Shown here one piece after another: positions 46,476-55,667 of a stretch of DNA of 64,000 bases; position 1 is the first letter of the stretch, and every line of letters starts with the position of its first letter. The notes under the pieces were generated by a model. It made no database searches. It saw nothing but the letters and a program-made list of their open reading frames with translations, and had not been told where the DNA came from. The translations under genes and the position numbers were made by a program. The stretch is from Podocnemis expansa (taxonomy: Eukaryota > Chordata > Testudines > Podocnemididae): positions 9,302,416 through 9,366,415 of the forward strand of contig ML682008.1 of NCBI GenBank assembly GCA_007922195.1. The letters run 5' to 3'.

Positions 46476-46899
46476 TTTGAATGTGATTTCCATCATTTGC
46501 TTCACCTATTGAACCAAGTTCTTACACTCCAAAGACAATGAGTGTTATTCACAGCAGCCCCACAACTAAGCTTTTCACATAGCACCAATGTATAAGGAAC
46601 CAAGCATTTGTTCAGGGCTTTTAAAAAAATGTAAGACTGCATCCATTAGCCAGAAACCTAAGCCCACCAACTGCAGGCCACTGAGAAGGACTGCAGGAGT
46701 TACCAGGGATGTCCAGTGACAAGACCTCCAGCGAGCCGGGTGCTGCTTACACAATAGCTATTCCAGCAAGCAAAAGCAGACCAAATACAACACAATCCGC
46801 ACTCCTTGTAAGGCCACACTGCTGTCCAGAGAAACAGAAGCAACAGACATGAACCTCACCTGCATCAAACTGACCCTTTGACTCTTTTAAGATGGAGGA

Positions 46900-47062
46900 A
46901 CTTATTTCCTTCCATTCTGCAATTCCCCCATCTTCAAACCTTCTGATGAGGTAGGATTTTCTCCCATGAAAGCTCATGCAAAAAATAAATTTGTTAGTCT
47001 TTAAGTGCCACAGAACTCCTTGTTTTACTGAACTAGACTAACACAGCTGCCCCTTTGAACCC
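46900..47062 (+). mobile_element. Single-arm Penelope-like 3' end with tail
   Basis: Runs from ttccattctgcaattcccc through the hammerhead-like motif, ataaatttgttagtc and tgccacagaactccttg, and includes the terminal tail ctagactaacacagctgcc to about 47062. No opposing arm is present. Confidence 0.8.
46943..46980 (+). ncRNA. Hammerhead-like motif, best-preserved core
   Basis: CTGATGA (46943-46949), stem II ggtagg / cccat with one mismatch, GAAA (46968-46971), AGCTC and ATGC. Predicted cleavage is between 46975 and 46976. Stem I is weak because the upstream gcat has become cctt. The single A between the core and stem II is shared by all copies here and is not in the canonical motif. Confidence 0.55.
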
Positions 47063-47344
47063 TTTTTTTAAAATGTTACGAGCAGCAACAGCACTAGAAC
47101 TGTCCCTATGCAGATTGAGACATCACATAGGCTTCTTGTTAGACAGAGTATCTGTGCAACCACAGTGACTGCAAATAATGTGAACAGCTAAAATCCTAAA
47201 TTCTGCAGGAATTAACAGGCCTTTCACCCACCAGGGAGCCAACTGTGTTTTTCAAGACTTGAGTCAGCATCCTGTTCAGAAGACCCTTGTGTGCCTGGTT
47301 CCCCCATGGGGAGGGGGAAGGGGGTGGACCACTCCCTACAGTCA

Positions 47345-47501
47345 AAAAGCAGGGAGTCTTGTGGCACTTAAAGACTAACAGATTTGTTTATTGCATGAGC
47401 ACGAAAGCACATGCAATAAATAAATCTGTTAGTCTTTAAGTGCCACAAGACTCCTTGCTTGTTTTGCTTTACTAGACTGACACGGCTGCCCCTTCGGAAT
47501 G
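47345..47501. mobile_element. Palindromic Penelope-like 3'-end unit with 10-bp TSD
   Basis: The left arm (minus) goes from aaaagcagggagtcttgtgg to ttgcatgagc; the right arm runs from acgaaagcacatgc to the ccttcggaat end. The arms meet at the predicted hammerhead cleavage region. CCTACAGTCA flanks both sides (47335-47344 and 47502-47511), perfect. Confidence 0.92.
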
Positions 47502-47528
47502 CCTACAGTCAGCTCAACAATCCCCACC

Positions 47529-47609
47529 CCACCCCAGGCCCCTCTCTCACCCCTGCCTGCCAGCCCCACCCCAGGCCCCTCTCTCACCCCAGCCTGCCAG
47601 CCCCACCCC
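47529..47609 (+). repeat. 37-bp minisatellite abutting the gap
   Basis: About two copies of a C-rich unit, ccccaccccaggcccctctc followed by tcacccctgcctgccag, run up to the first N. The array may continue in the gap. Confidence 0.8.
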
Positions 47610-48009
47610 NNNNNNNNNNNNNNNNNNNNNNNNNNNNNNNNNNNNNNNNNNNNNNNNNNNNNNNNNNNNNNNNNNNNNNNNNNNNNNNNNNNNNNNNNNN
47701 NNNNNNNNNNNNNNNNNNNNNNNNNNNNNNNNNNNNNNNNNNNNNNNNNNNNNNNNNNNNNNNNNNNNNNNNNNNNNNNNNNNNNNNNNNNNNNNNNNNN
47801 NNNNNNNNNNNNNNNNNNNNNNNNNNNNNNNNNNNNNNNNNNNNNNNNNNNNNNNNNNNNNNNNNNNNNNNNNNNNNNNNNNNNNNNNNNNNNNNNNNNN
47901 NNNNNNNNNNNNNNNNNNNNNNNNNNNNNNNNNNNNNNNNNNNNNNNNNNNNNNNNNNNNNNNNNNNNNNNNNNNNNNNNNNNNNNNNNNNNNNNNNNNN
48001 NNNNNNNNN
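47610..48009. other. Assembly gap, exactly 400 N
   Basis: All bases are N. Its position between a minisatellite and the CpG-dense block means part of the PHTF2 first exon or promoter may be missing. Open frames reported across it are artefacts. Confidence 0.95.
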
Positions 48010-48990
48010 CTCCCCCGGCGCCGCGAGGAGGCGGCAGCTGCGAGCGAGCGCGCGGCGCAGACGAGGGCAGAGGCGCGAGCTCGCGGCGGAGGCAGCAACA
48101 GCGCGCGACCGGGCGGGGGAGGGGAGAGCAGAGCGCGTGGCCGAGGAAGCCTCCTCAGCCCAGCTCCGCCCCCTCCCGGCCTACACACAGGTGGGCGGGC
48201 ACTGAGCTTGATAGCCGCCCGCCTCACCCAATGGCGGAGGAGAGGAGGCGGGGTGACGTTTGATGGGCAGCACCGAGCGAGCGAGCTACCCGCCCCGCTT
48301 TGATTGACGTTCCGCCAGACGCCACGAGTGGGCGGGCTTAGTAGGCCTTGATCGTCTCTGGGACGCAATAGGGATGGTGCGAAGGCGGGCTCAGTGAGAT
48401 GAGCGTCCGGCCTGCCTATGAGAGATGGAGAAAAAGCGGCGTCAACTTGATCGGCATCTCCGCTGCCCAATGGGCGTAGGGGAAGAAATCAACTCAGCAC
48501 GTGAGTGGGCGATCGAACCCCGCTCCCCCAGCCAATGGGCGCGCTGTGGAGATGGTCTGAGCGGCTGGCTTCGACTCTGCCGAGAAGGGTCCCTGCAGTG
48601 GCTAGGCCGGGCTCCCACCGCGTCCCCTGAGGGGGCGGCGCTTGCGGGCTGTGACGTGATGAGACGGGGAGACCCTGCGAGGGCGGGGCGCGGCTCTGGC
48701 CTGGCTCGCGGGGTGAGGACGGCGGGGCCCTTGAGGGAGCGGCCCGCCCGGCCTGGTAGGTGCTGGGGGCCGCGCCGGGGCAGCAGCCGCGCGCGGGCGG
48801 GGCGGGGCGAGCGCCGCTGCGCCTCCTTCGGTCAGGCCCAGGCCCCGCCCCCCGGCCGGCCGTTGCTGGGGGAGCAGCGCGTGTCAGAATCCAACCGCCA
48901 TACCGGGCGGCGCGCGACCGTTAAACGGCCGGGGTTGACAGGAGAGCTCCGCCTCCACGGCCCCCCATTGCCTCTGCCCACTGGCACGCC
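48010..48990. promoter_or_regulatory. CpG island, likely PHTF2/TMEM60 bidirectional promoter
   Basis: Strongly GC- and CpG-rich against AT-rich surroundings. It has CCAAT boxes at 48228-48232, 48467-48471 and 48532-48536; TGACGT at 48254-48259, 48305-48310 and 48652-48657; and an E-box CACGTG at 48498-48503. Possible plus-strand donors for a non-coding TMEM60 exon 1 are GTGAGT at 48501 and GTGAGG at about 48711; a minus-strand GTGAGG at about 48222 could serve PHTF2. Head-to-head PHTF2-TMEM60 with a shared island is the mammalian arrangement. Exact start sites cannot be seen. Confidence 0.8.
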
Positions 48991-49120
48991 TGGCTGCCTG
49001 TCACTCACTGGTTTCACACCACCACACCCTTTCCAACGGCCTCATGAATATTCATGAGCCAAAGCAGCACTCCTGCCGTCCTCTTTCAAAAACAAAAAAA
49101 TTTGTGGCGCAGCTGGGTGG

Positions 49121-49592
49121 CCCGTGGTTCCCGCTAGTTTCCCTGCCGTGGCACACCTGGCTACCGTCTAATTAATTTGAGGCACACCGCCATCGAGTTT
49201 CCAAATGAACTCATGATGAGCCCTGCAAATCCGCAGATATCCGCCTTATAGCCGCAGCCGCGGAGAGAACAAGGATATCCGCGGACCACCTCTTGCCGAT
49301 GCACATCGGATACGGATCCACATATTTTTATCTGCACAGAGCTAGAGCCCTGCAAATACGCAGGTATCCGCGGATAGCCACGTTATATCTGCATCCGCGG
49401 ATACAACACAGATATCTGCGGACCAGTTCTTGCGGATGCAGGTTGGATAAGGAGCCATTTATTTGTATCCGCGCAGAGCTCTACTCCTGAGCCAGTCCAG
49501 AGTTTTTGAGTAGGTTTTCAAAAAATTTTGTGGCACATCTGCTCAGGCCTTACGGCACACCTGGGTGCCACGGCAGGCTGCTTGGGAAACAA
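49121..49592. mobile_element. hAT MITE with a nested tandem element
   Basis: Left part gtggttcccgctagtttccc, ccgtggcacacctggc and gaggcacaccgccat; right part ttgtggcacatctgctc and gcttgggaaacaatg. This is the family of 50090-50278, split by 49220-49484. Another partial copy precedes it at 49040-49120. Confidence 0.7.
49220..49484 (+). repeat. Tandem dimer of a CCGCGGATA-rich unit
   Basis: Two related units of about 127 and 137 bp (49220-49346 and 49347-49484), both starting gccctgcaaat and ending with cagagct. Each is packed with variants of atatccgcgga. Inserted inside a hAT MITE. Family not recognised with certainty. Confidence 0.7.
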
Positions 49593-49792
49593 TGGTCCAG
49601 GCTCCAGTTACTAGGGTGTAGTTCAGGGTTTTTCAGCCTGAGTAAGCCAGGGAGTGCTGAAAGGTATTAATTACTGGGCAGGCAACTCCTGAGGAAGTCA
49701 TTCTCAGAAAGCTGGTAACAAGGATGGGAAATGGACAGTGCCTCAGTCACAGCTCAGCTGCCAGGTGTGCGTCAACAGCTGCTGCTCCATAC

Positions 49793-49972
49793 CCGGTTCC
49801 AAAGGGGCCGCCGCATAAAGCCAAAAAAGCAAGGAGTCCTGTGGCACTTGGACTAACAGATTTATTTACCACCTGTGCTTTCGTAAGATGCTTTGATTTT
49901 CTCCCACAGCCCATGCGATAAATAAATCTGTTAGTCTATGTGCCACAAGACTCCTTGCTTTTTTTGCTCGGT
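49793..49972. mobile_element. Palindromic Penelope-like 3'-end unit
   Basis: The left arm (minus) starts ttccaaaggggccgccg and runs through gcaaggagtcctgtggcac to a hammerhead remnant; the right arm is gattttctcccacagcccatg through cacaagactccttgc. The TSD is degenerate (cccggttcc / ctcggtgcc). Located in TMEM60 intron 1. Confidence 0.75.
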
Positions 49973-50089
49973 GCCAGGTACTTTTGCTGGGATTGGGGCA
50001 TTACATTGCTCCTCCCTCTCTCCACACACCACCCCCTGCCCTACATGGAGGGGGATTAGGGTCGCTTCTGGACTATGTTCCCTCTAAGA

Positions 50090-50278
50090 CAGTGGTTCCC
50101 ACCCTTTCCTCTGCTGTGGCACACCTAGAGACCTTTAAATATTTTGAGGCGCACCACCGTATAGTCTCCCAATGACCTCATGAATATTCATGAGCCAATC
50201 CAGAAGTCTGGATAGTTTTTCAAAAAATTCTGTGGCACACCTGCTCAGACCTCATGGCACACAGGTTGGGAAACACTG
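50090..50278. mobile_element. Short hAT MITE
   Basis: Starts cagtggttcccaccctttcc and ends caggttgggaaacactg; contains gaggcgcaccaccg and catgaatattcatgag. Flanking octamers CTCTAAGA and TCCCAGAT are poorly matched. It sits on a gttccctctaag sequence like the end of the 42793 element. Confidence 0.8.
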
Positions 50279-51549
50279 TCCCAGATTACAATATTACTTG
50301 TTCCTGGGAGCAGAGAATAACTGTACACTATGTACCGCAAACACAGCAGATGAGGGCATTTCTTTCCACCACCTGGATAATCAGTTGGAATTGATGAATG
50401 GCAATAGGCTTTTTAAAAAAAACAATCAATCATTTTTAACTCAAGAGAAAGAAAATGCTTTAGCATTGTAAAATAGGTATATTGCTAAAACCATTTATAG
50501 GGTATAATAGTGTCCCTACATGAATTAAAGAAACAGTTGGGGACAATCATCTGTCATTCAGCGTTTCAGAAGTGAGGTTATTTCCTGATGTGGAATATGC
50601 TTTATAATTTTGTTTTAGGATACCTTGCACTTTTGAAGGTGAGTAGAACAGCTCATTTGTTTAAGAAAAAAGTATATAAACTGTTTTCAGAGTCCAAATC
50701 ATTAATAGACTGTTGTAGAAGAATTACAAATATTATAATCTTTTTGTACCTGCCAAGGGCTACATTCAGATTCTACCTTGGATCCATGCATCAATATTTC
50801 CACTAAAATAAATGAGCTGTGTGTGCACATCCTTCAGTAACAAAATTTTTACTTCAAGAAACCCAAAAATAGCAGACAGGATTTTCTGCATTCCTTGAAC
50901 CAGGTCATGCTCCTTACATCCTTGTATGGAGTGGAGCCTCCGTGCATGGTTTTCAACTCCCCATTTAGACAGCATTACCTTCGTCTGTGGTGTGGTCCCT
51001 GCGGGAGGGCATTCCCTCATAACACAATTCCGCTGGGGCCATCTTGCCTCAGTGTTGGGGGCTCAGAGGTGGTGGAGGGTACACCCTTCTGTAAGATCTC
51101 CTGGGATCTTACAAGTTTGAGGTAGACCTTACCTTGGGGAAACATATGCCAGTCACCCCTTTACAGGATACAATGAGGAAACTTTTAATAACTTCTAGGG
51201 GAGACTTCCATGTTTTGGAGCAGAGGGAAAGGAGAGCGAGCGAGATGATCCAGTCAGTTGGTTTTAGATTAGCACAATGATGCATATGTAGTCAAGATCC
51301 TGTAGTTCTGCATTATGCATGTCTCTAAGACAAGTGATAGTGTCATTCATAGAGAATGCCTCCTTCCAGCATTCTGTCCTTCCTACAGGGATTATAACCA
51401 ATGATTCTGACATTCCCATCCTGTGACATGTCCCACCAGTTTCAATAAGTCCAATATCAATATTCTGTTTGAGAATTTTTTGCTCTTGTTTAATTTCTCC
51501 TTCATATTTTTTACCACATCTGTTCAGCATTCTCAGAACCTCCTGAATT
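50279..51549. other. TMEM60 intron 1, no feature recognised
   Basis: No supported exon or named repeat. The minus frame at 51264-51563 lacks recognisable motifs. Confidence 0.4.
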
Positions 51550-52110
51550 TGAGTTTGTACCACATTTGCCTCCCCCCACTCTCACCTTTCTTTGTTAGAT
51601 AAATGCTCTCCAGGCTGCTTCCTCTACTCTCCAACTGAGAAGATGAGTCCTCTGCTTTCCTCAGTCTGAGATGCAGGTTGTCTCATTTGTAGTGCCCCCA
51701 CTTCACCTGGAATGTGGCCTACTACTCCTCAAAACATTCACCATCACACCAGAAGTGTAGCCAGCAATCAATCTCCGTTATTTTTCTGCCTTCAACCCTC
51801 TGCTCATGGGACCATGCATGAATGAGCATATCACTTGGTCTTATCTCTTCTTCAGCTCCTTTTCAAGATACCTCAGATATTTTTTTTGTAATCTGTGTAG
51901 TTCATTGTGATGCCAAATCATTAGTTCTAATGTGTTTCATCAGCAGTGATGACTTGCCAAATTATTTCAGAGTCCTACCTAGTCATGCAATTACATGTCA
52001 AATTTTCGCTCCAGGGAGACAACACACCATCCTGTTATCTCTGTCCCTTGCTGAGTTCATGCTTAATGAGGAATCACCAATGACGTTGTTTGCATTTTCA
52101 GGATGACTGA
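51550..52110 (-). pseudogene. LINE ORF1 relic with SGNH esterase signature
   Basis: On the minus strand 52065-51800 reads GDSSLSMNSARDRDNRMVCC, LPGAKI and then HIRTNDLA, paralleling the GDSLLRG, VCCLPGARIRDV and VGTNDTARG blocks of the CR1 ORF1 at 27.6 kb. It is much more decayed and represents an older CR1/L3-type element. Confidence 0.55.
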
Positions 52111-53162
52111 AGTACTCATCAGAAGGCAAACAGATACCGAATTGCAAGGATGCCCGCCCATCAGCTACATCCCCTGTAGCTTTCTATTCCATTCTTCCAA
52201 AAACAAAGTTCCTTGGTAGTTGACTCACTGGTTACCTGGTAACTATTTGGTATTTGTAGCCAGGCTGAGTATGTCCTAGCTCTCCGTCAAAGTGGTCTGT
52301 CTGTTGGGTTCCTACTCTTTCTGGTTTCCTTATTGCCAGTCCTTCCTCTGTTCGTATCTGTGGCAACAAGTTTCTGAAACTGGTTAGTCAAGAAGTAGTC
52401 TCCTTAGATGATGTGCATTTTTTAAACTTGCATTTCCAGACCACATCTCCTTTATAGTTCCCCCACAAACCAGTCAGTATTCTTCTTTTATCCCTGGAGA
52501 GCAACTTGTGGGGTTTATTCCTTTCTCCGGGAATTTGGATTCAGCATGTGGGAGAACTACTTGCAGTAAACACAAGTCTCTGCATGCTAGAGAGGATAGC
52601 AACAGTTTTTTCTTTCTCCTGGGTAAAGGTCTTTGCCTCTTAAAGATTAAATCAAGTGAAAGTTGTACAAATCTAAATGTCTTTTTATGAAGTTGATTTC
52701 CTCTTTGGGGGCAATGGTGAGCAATTTTCACTTTCTGAAATCACCCCCTAACAGAGGATGGAAGGAGATAAAGAGGGGAAGCAGAAAAAGCTGTGTGACC
52801 CTAAATCTAAAATTCATGTCTGAAGGGTTTGAATAGTCATGAAGTCACATCTATCTTCTTTGCTTTGAAATTTGGTCTCTAGTATTGTACTAGCAGGTCA
52901 TGCATAGGGCTGTATGCAGAACTCTCTCTCTTTCCACCACACTAAAATCATGAGCAAGAGAAACTGTGACTAGGGACCAAAATAAACTTGGATTGTAATA
53001 GAGTTCTGTTGTTGCAGATCCTTGACCGGGTCCCTCTAAGCACTCCTCTAATATGACTGGTGTTAGAGCCAACACCAGCTGTGCAAGGGCTGGATGCCAG
53101 CTGACTAAAAGTTATGACAAGAATTGTCCTTAGCCTTTATTGGTTCCCCTGGGGTCACTGGC

Positions 53163-53460
53163 AGTGCCTACATCTAAAACCTTAGTTTGGGCTTGCTTAA
53201 TCCGAACTAAGTAGTTCAAAGTTAGTTTGAACTAAGCATATTTTTTTAGTTCAAACTAAAACTGCGGCTAGTTTGAACTAGCATGTTTACATCGTGCTAG
53301 TTCAAGCTAGGCAAAGCGGCAGGTTTGAACTAAGTGGTTAGTTCAAACTAAGCTTTGACTAGTTCAAACTAAAAATTTTTAGTTTGAACTAGCCAAAGGC
53401 TAGTGTAGACAGGGTTCAAATTAGTTTAGTCCAGACTAATTAGGTAGTGTAGACATAGTC
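53163..53460. mobile_element. MITE built from TTAGTTCGAACTAA palindromes
   Basis: Second copy of the family at 18738. The ends are agtgcctacatcta and, in reverse complement, gactatgtctacactacc. The interior repeats ttagtttgaactaa and tagttcaaacta variants. Confidence 0.7.
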
Positions 53461-53497
53461 ATTCAGTCTGAGTTGTAGTTTGCAAGGTATGTCAGCT

Positions 53498-54083
53498 TCA
53501 GAAGAAGTGTTGCCAGCAGATCGAGGGATGTGATCATTCCCCTCTATTCTGCACTAGTGAGGCCACATCTGGAATACTGTGTCCAGTTTTGGGCTCCCCA
53601 CTACAAAAAGGACATGGACAAATTAGAGAGAGTCCAGAGGAGGGCAACCAAAATGATCAAAGGGCTGGAGCACAAGCCCTATGAAGAAAGACTGAAGGAA
53701 CTAGGCTTATTTAGCCTGCAGAAGAGAAGACTGAGGGGGGATTTGATAGCAACCTTCAACTACTTGAAGGGTTGCTCCAAGGAGGATGGAGCTCGACTGT
53801 TCTCGGTAGTAACAGAGGGCAGAACGAGAAGCAATGGTTTCAAGTTACAGCTGGGGCGGTCCAGGCTGGATATTAGGAGAAACTTCCTTACTAGGCGAGT
53901 GGTGAAGCATTGGAATAAGCTGCCTAGGGAGGTGGTGGAATCTCCATCTCTGGAGGTGTTCAAGGCCCAGCTGGACAAAACCCTGACTGGGATGATCTAA
54001 TGGGAGTGGTCCTGCTTTTTTTGGCAGGGGGTTGGACTAGATGACCTCGTGGGGTCCCTTCCAACCCTATGATTCTATGATTC
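53498..54083 (+). mobile_element. 5'-truncated CR1, young
   Basis: Matches 30904-31489 of the large CR1 with roughly ten differences over about 590 bp. The frame 53530-54000 (156 codons) is open and encodes the RT C-terminus ([18 protein letters not shown] to LDKTLTGMI). It ends with two CTATGATT repeats. Inserted just before, or into, a hAT transposase relic. Confidence 0.93.
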
Positions 54084-54347
54084 TCTTCCACCTCATTTCC
54101 TTGTGAACTTTCTTGACCCCACATCAAAAGGTAGATGCCCGACTTCTGAAGAAGATAATGGTACTAGGGCTTGTGCATCTCAGAGTCACTCCTCAGTTAT
54201 GCCAGTCATAATGAATTTCAGAGTTGGAGCAGAACCATTTAAGCAGCACATGTTTACTGATGATGATTTGAACAGTCACTCCTCTGAATTGTAAAAAAAA
54301 AAAGCAGGGAGTCTTGTGGCACTTAAAGACTAACAGGTTTATTTATC

Positions 54348-54391
54348 GCATGAGCTTTCAGGGGAGAAAAATCCCACTTCGTCAGACACTT
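54348..54391 (-). ncRNA. Hammerhead-like motif (minus arm)
   Basis: Minus strand: gtgt, CTGACGA (54385-54379), a, gtggg-atttttct-cccct, GAAA (54359-54356), gctc, atgc. Core boxes and the UC cleavage dinucleotide are intact. Stem I pairs gtgt with atgc through two wobbles; stem II has one mismatch. Confidence 0.55.
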
Positions 54392-54714
54392 TGAAGAGGG
54401 GGAACTTACAGAATGGGATGAAAACTAATGCAGGGGAGTGTAAGACATGGGATCAGGTCAAGACTTCAAAGAGAAACAGCCAAAATTCAAATCATAGGCA
54501 GATTAGATTGTGTGAAAGCAGGGCTGAATCTTGACTATGGATTCTTTTCACATTATAAACAGGTAATTTGACTTCACCTTCCCTCTGTGTGCTGTTTCCT
54601 GGAGTTTGAATCCTTACAGATGCTCTGATTTGCTGTTGCAGTATGACCTGATCCCATGTCTTACACTCTCCTGCATTTATGCTCATCCCATTCTGTAAGT
54701 TCCCCCTCTTCAAA

Positions 54715-54755
54715 GCGTCTGACAAACTGGGATTTTCTCCAACGAAAGCTCATGC
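54715..54755 (+). ncRNA. Hammerhead-like motif (plus arm), G8 mutated
   Basis: gcgt, CTGACAA, a, ctggg-attttct-ccaac, GAAA (54744-54747), gctc, atgc. Stem I pairs with one wobble, but the core G8 is A, a change expected to abolish catalysis, and stem II is weakened. Confidence 0.5.
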
Positions 54756-55089
54756 GATAAATAAATCTGTTAGTCTTTAAGCCTCTTTGCTTTTTTGGCT
54801 TTACTAGACTAACGCGGCTGCCACTTTGGAACTCCCCTGAATTGATGGAAATCATTAGCCAGGCACCTTGAAACAGAGTTCCTTCAGTTGCTAAGTGGAC
54901 TTTTCACAGCAGTGGGTTCCTCTTTGTCATTCGGTGCTATTCATTCAAAGCTAAGAAATGGACTGAGAGTTGAAAAACAAGGAAAACTTGTATTTGTTTG
55001 TGAATAAAAATGAGAATGGGAGTGGTGAAGATGAAGCTGGTTGTAGAAGTTTAAAGGACAGTGTATGGTTAGTTTTGTGATTTTAAAAT

Positions 55090-55186
55090 GGATAGCCGTG
55101 TTAGTCTAGTCCAGTGAAAAAACAACAAGGAGTTGTGTGGCACTTGAAGACTAACAGATTTATTTTTTGCATGAGCTTTCATGGGA
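55090..55186 (-). mobile_element. Single-arm Penelope-like 3' end truncated at the hammerhead
   Basis: Minus-strand copy with the full tail (ggatagccgtgttagtc) that stops at gcatgagctttcatggga, i.e. within stem II of the hammerhead-like motif. Located in TMEM60 intron 1. Confidence 0.75.
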
Positions 55187-55667
55187 TGACTTTGTTAAAT
55201 TTAAAAAAAAAAGTTTGACAGCCAGCAGTGAAACATTTCTGTATCGTATAAGATTTAGTTTAATAAAGTGTAAGTGCTATTGTTTGTGTGTGGTTTAGTT
55301 CTTACCATTCCTACTGTCCTGCTGCTGTATCTGCAGATTTGCACAGCTAATGAGTATTTTGTACTATTTCTAAATTAATAAATACCAAGTTATTTAAAAA
55401 ATTACTCAACATATACCCTCCTAGATGTTGTGAAATGCTGTATTGAAGTGTAAATTAACCTGTTTTAGTGACCAGTTCTGCACCATTGTTTAAGAAATAT
55501 GTGAAGGAGTATCAGTGGGAAATTTGATTTAAATCAATCCACATTGGGTGGAATTGTGACAGATTCTGAAAGCAAGAGCAAGAAATTAAACTTTTGCATT
55601 TGAATGTTCAAGATATATTCCATCTGTTCTCTATAATTTTTTACTGTGTTTCTTTTCCCTGTCTTAG

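Larger units (their letters stand above)
54292..54830. mobile_element. Large palindromic Penelope-like unit with 14-bp TSD
   Basis: A minus-strand arm (54292 to about 54510, starting aaaaaagcagggagtcttgtgg) faces a plus-strand arm (about 54520-54830, ending ctaacgcggctgccactttgga). ACTCCTCTGAATTG (54278-54291) and ACTCCCCTGAATTG (54831-54844) bracket the pair, so both arms arrived together. Each arm carries a hammerhead-like motif. Confidence 0.92.
54084..54990 (+). pseudogene. hAT transposase relic split by a Penelope-like unit
   Basis: 54084-54277 encodes FLDPTSKG and SVMPVIMNFRVGAEPFKQHM, then 54845-54990 resumes in another frame with SFGAIHSKLRNGLRVEKQGK and LVFV. In the relative at 38290-39310 the same order is continuous. 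The Penelope-like unit (54292-54830) separates the two parts. Confidence 0.75.

Noticed and set aside
47459..48470. Long open frames across the gap
   Set aside because: They exist only because 400 N were read as unknown residues; the flanks are minisatellite and CpG island.
48425..49057. 210-codon frame in the CpG island
   Set aside because: GC-rich sequence lacks stops by chance; composition is Arg/Gly/Ala/Pro filler without a domain.
11658..55186. CRISPR-like array from the recurring ctgttagtctttaag repeats
   Set aside because: The copies are scattered, inverted and of variable length with TSDs; they are retroelement ends in a vertebrate genome.
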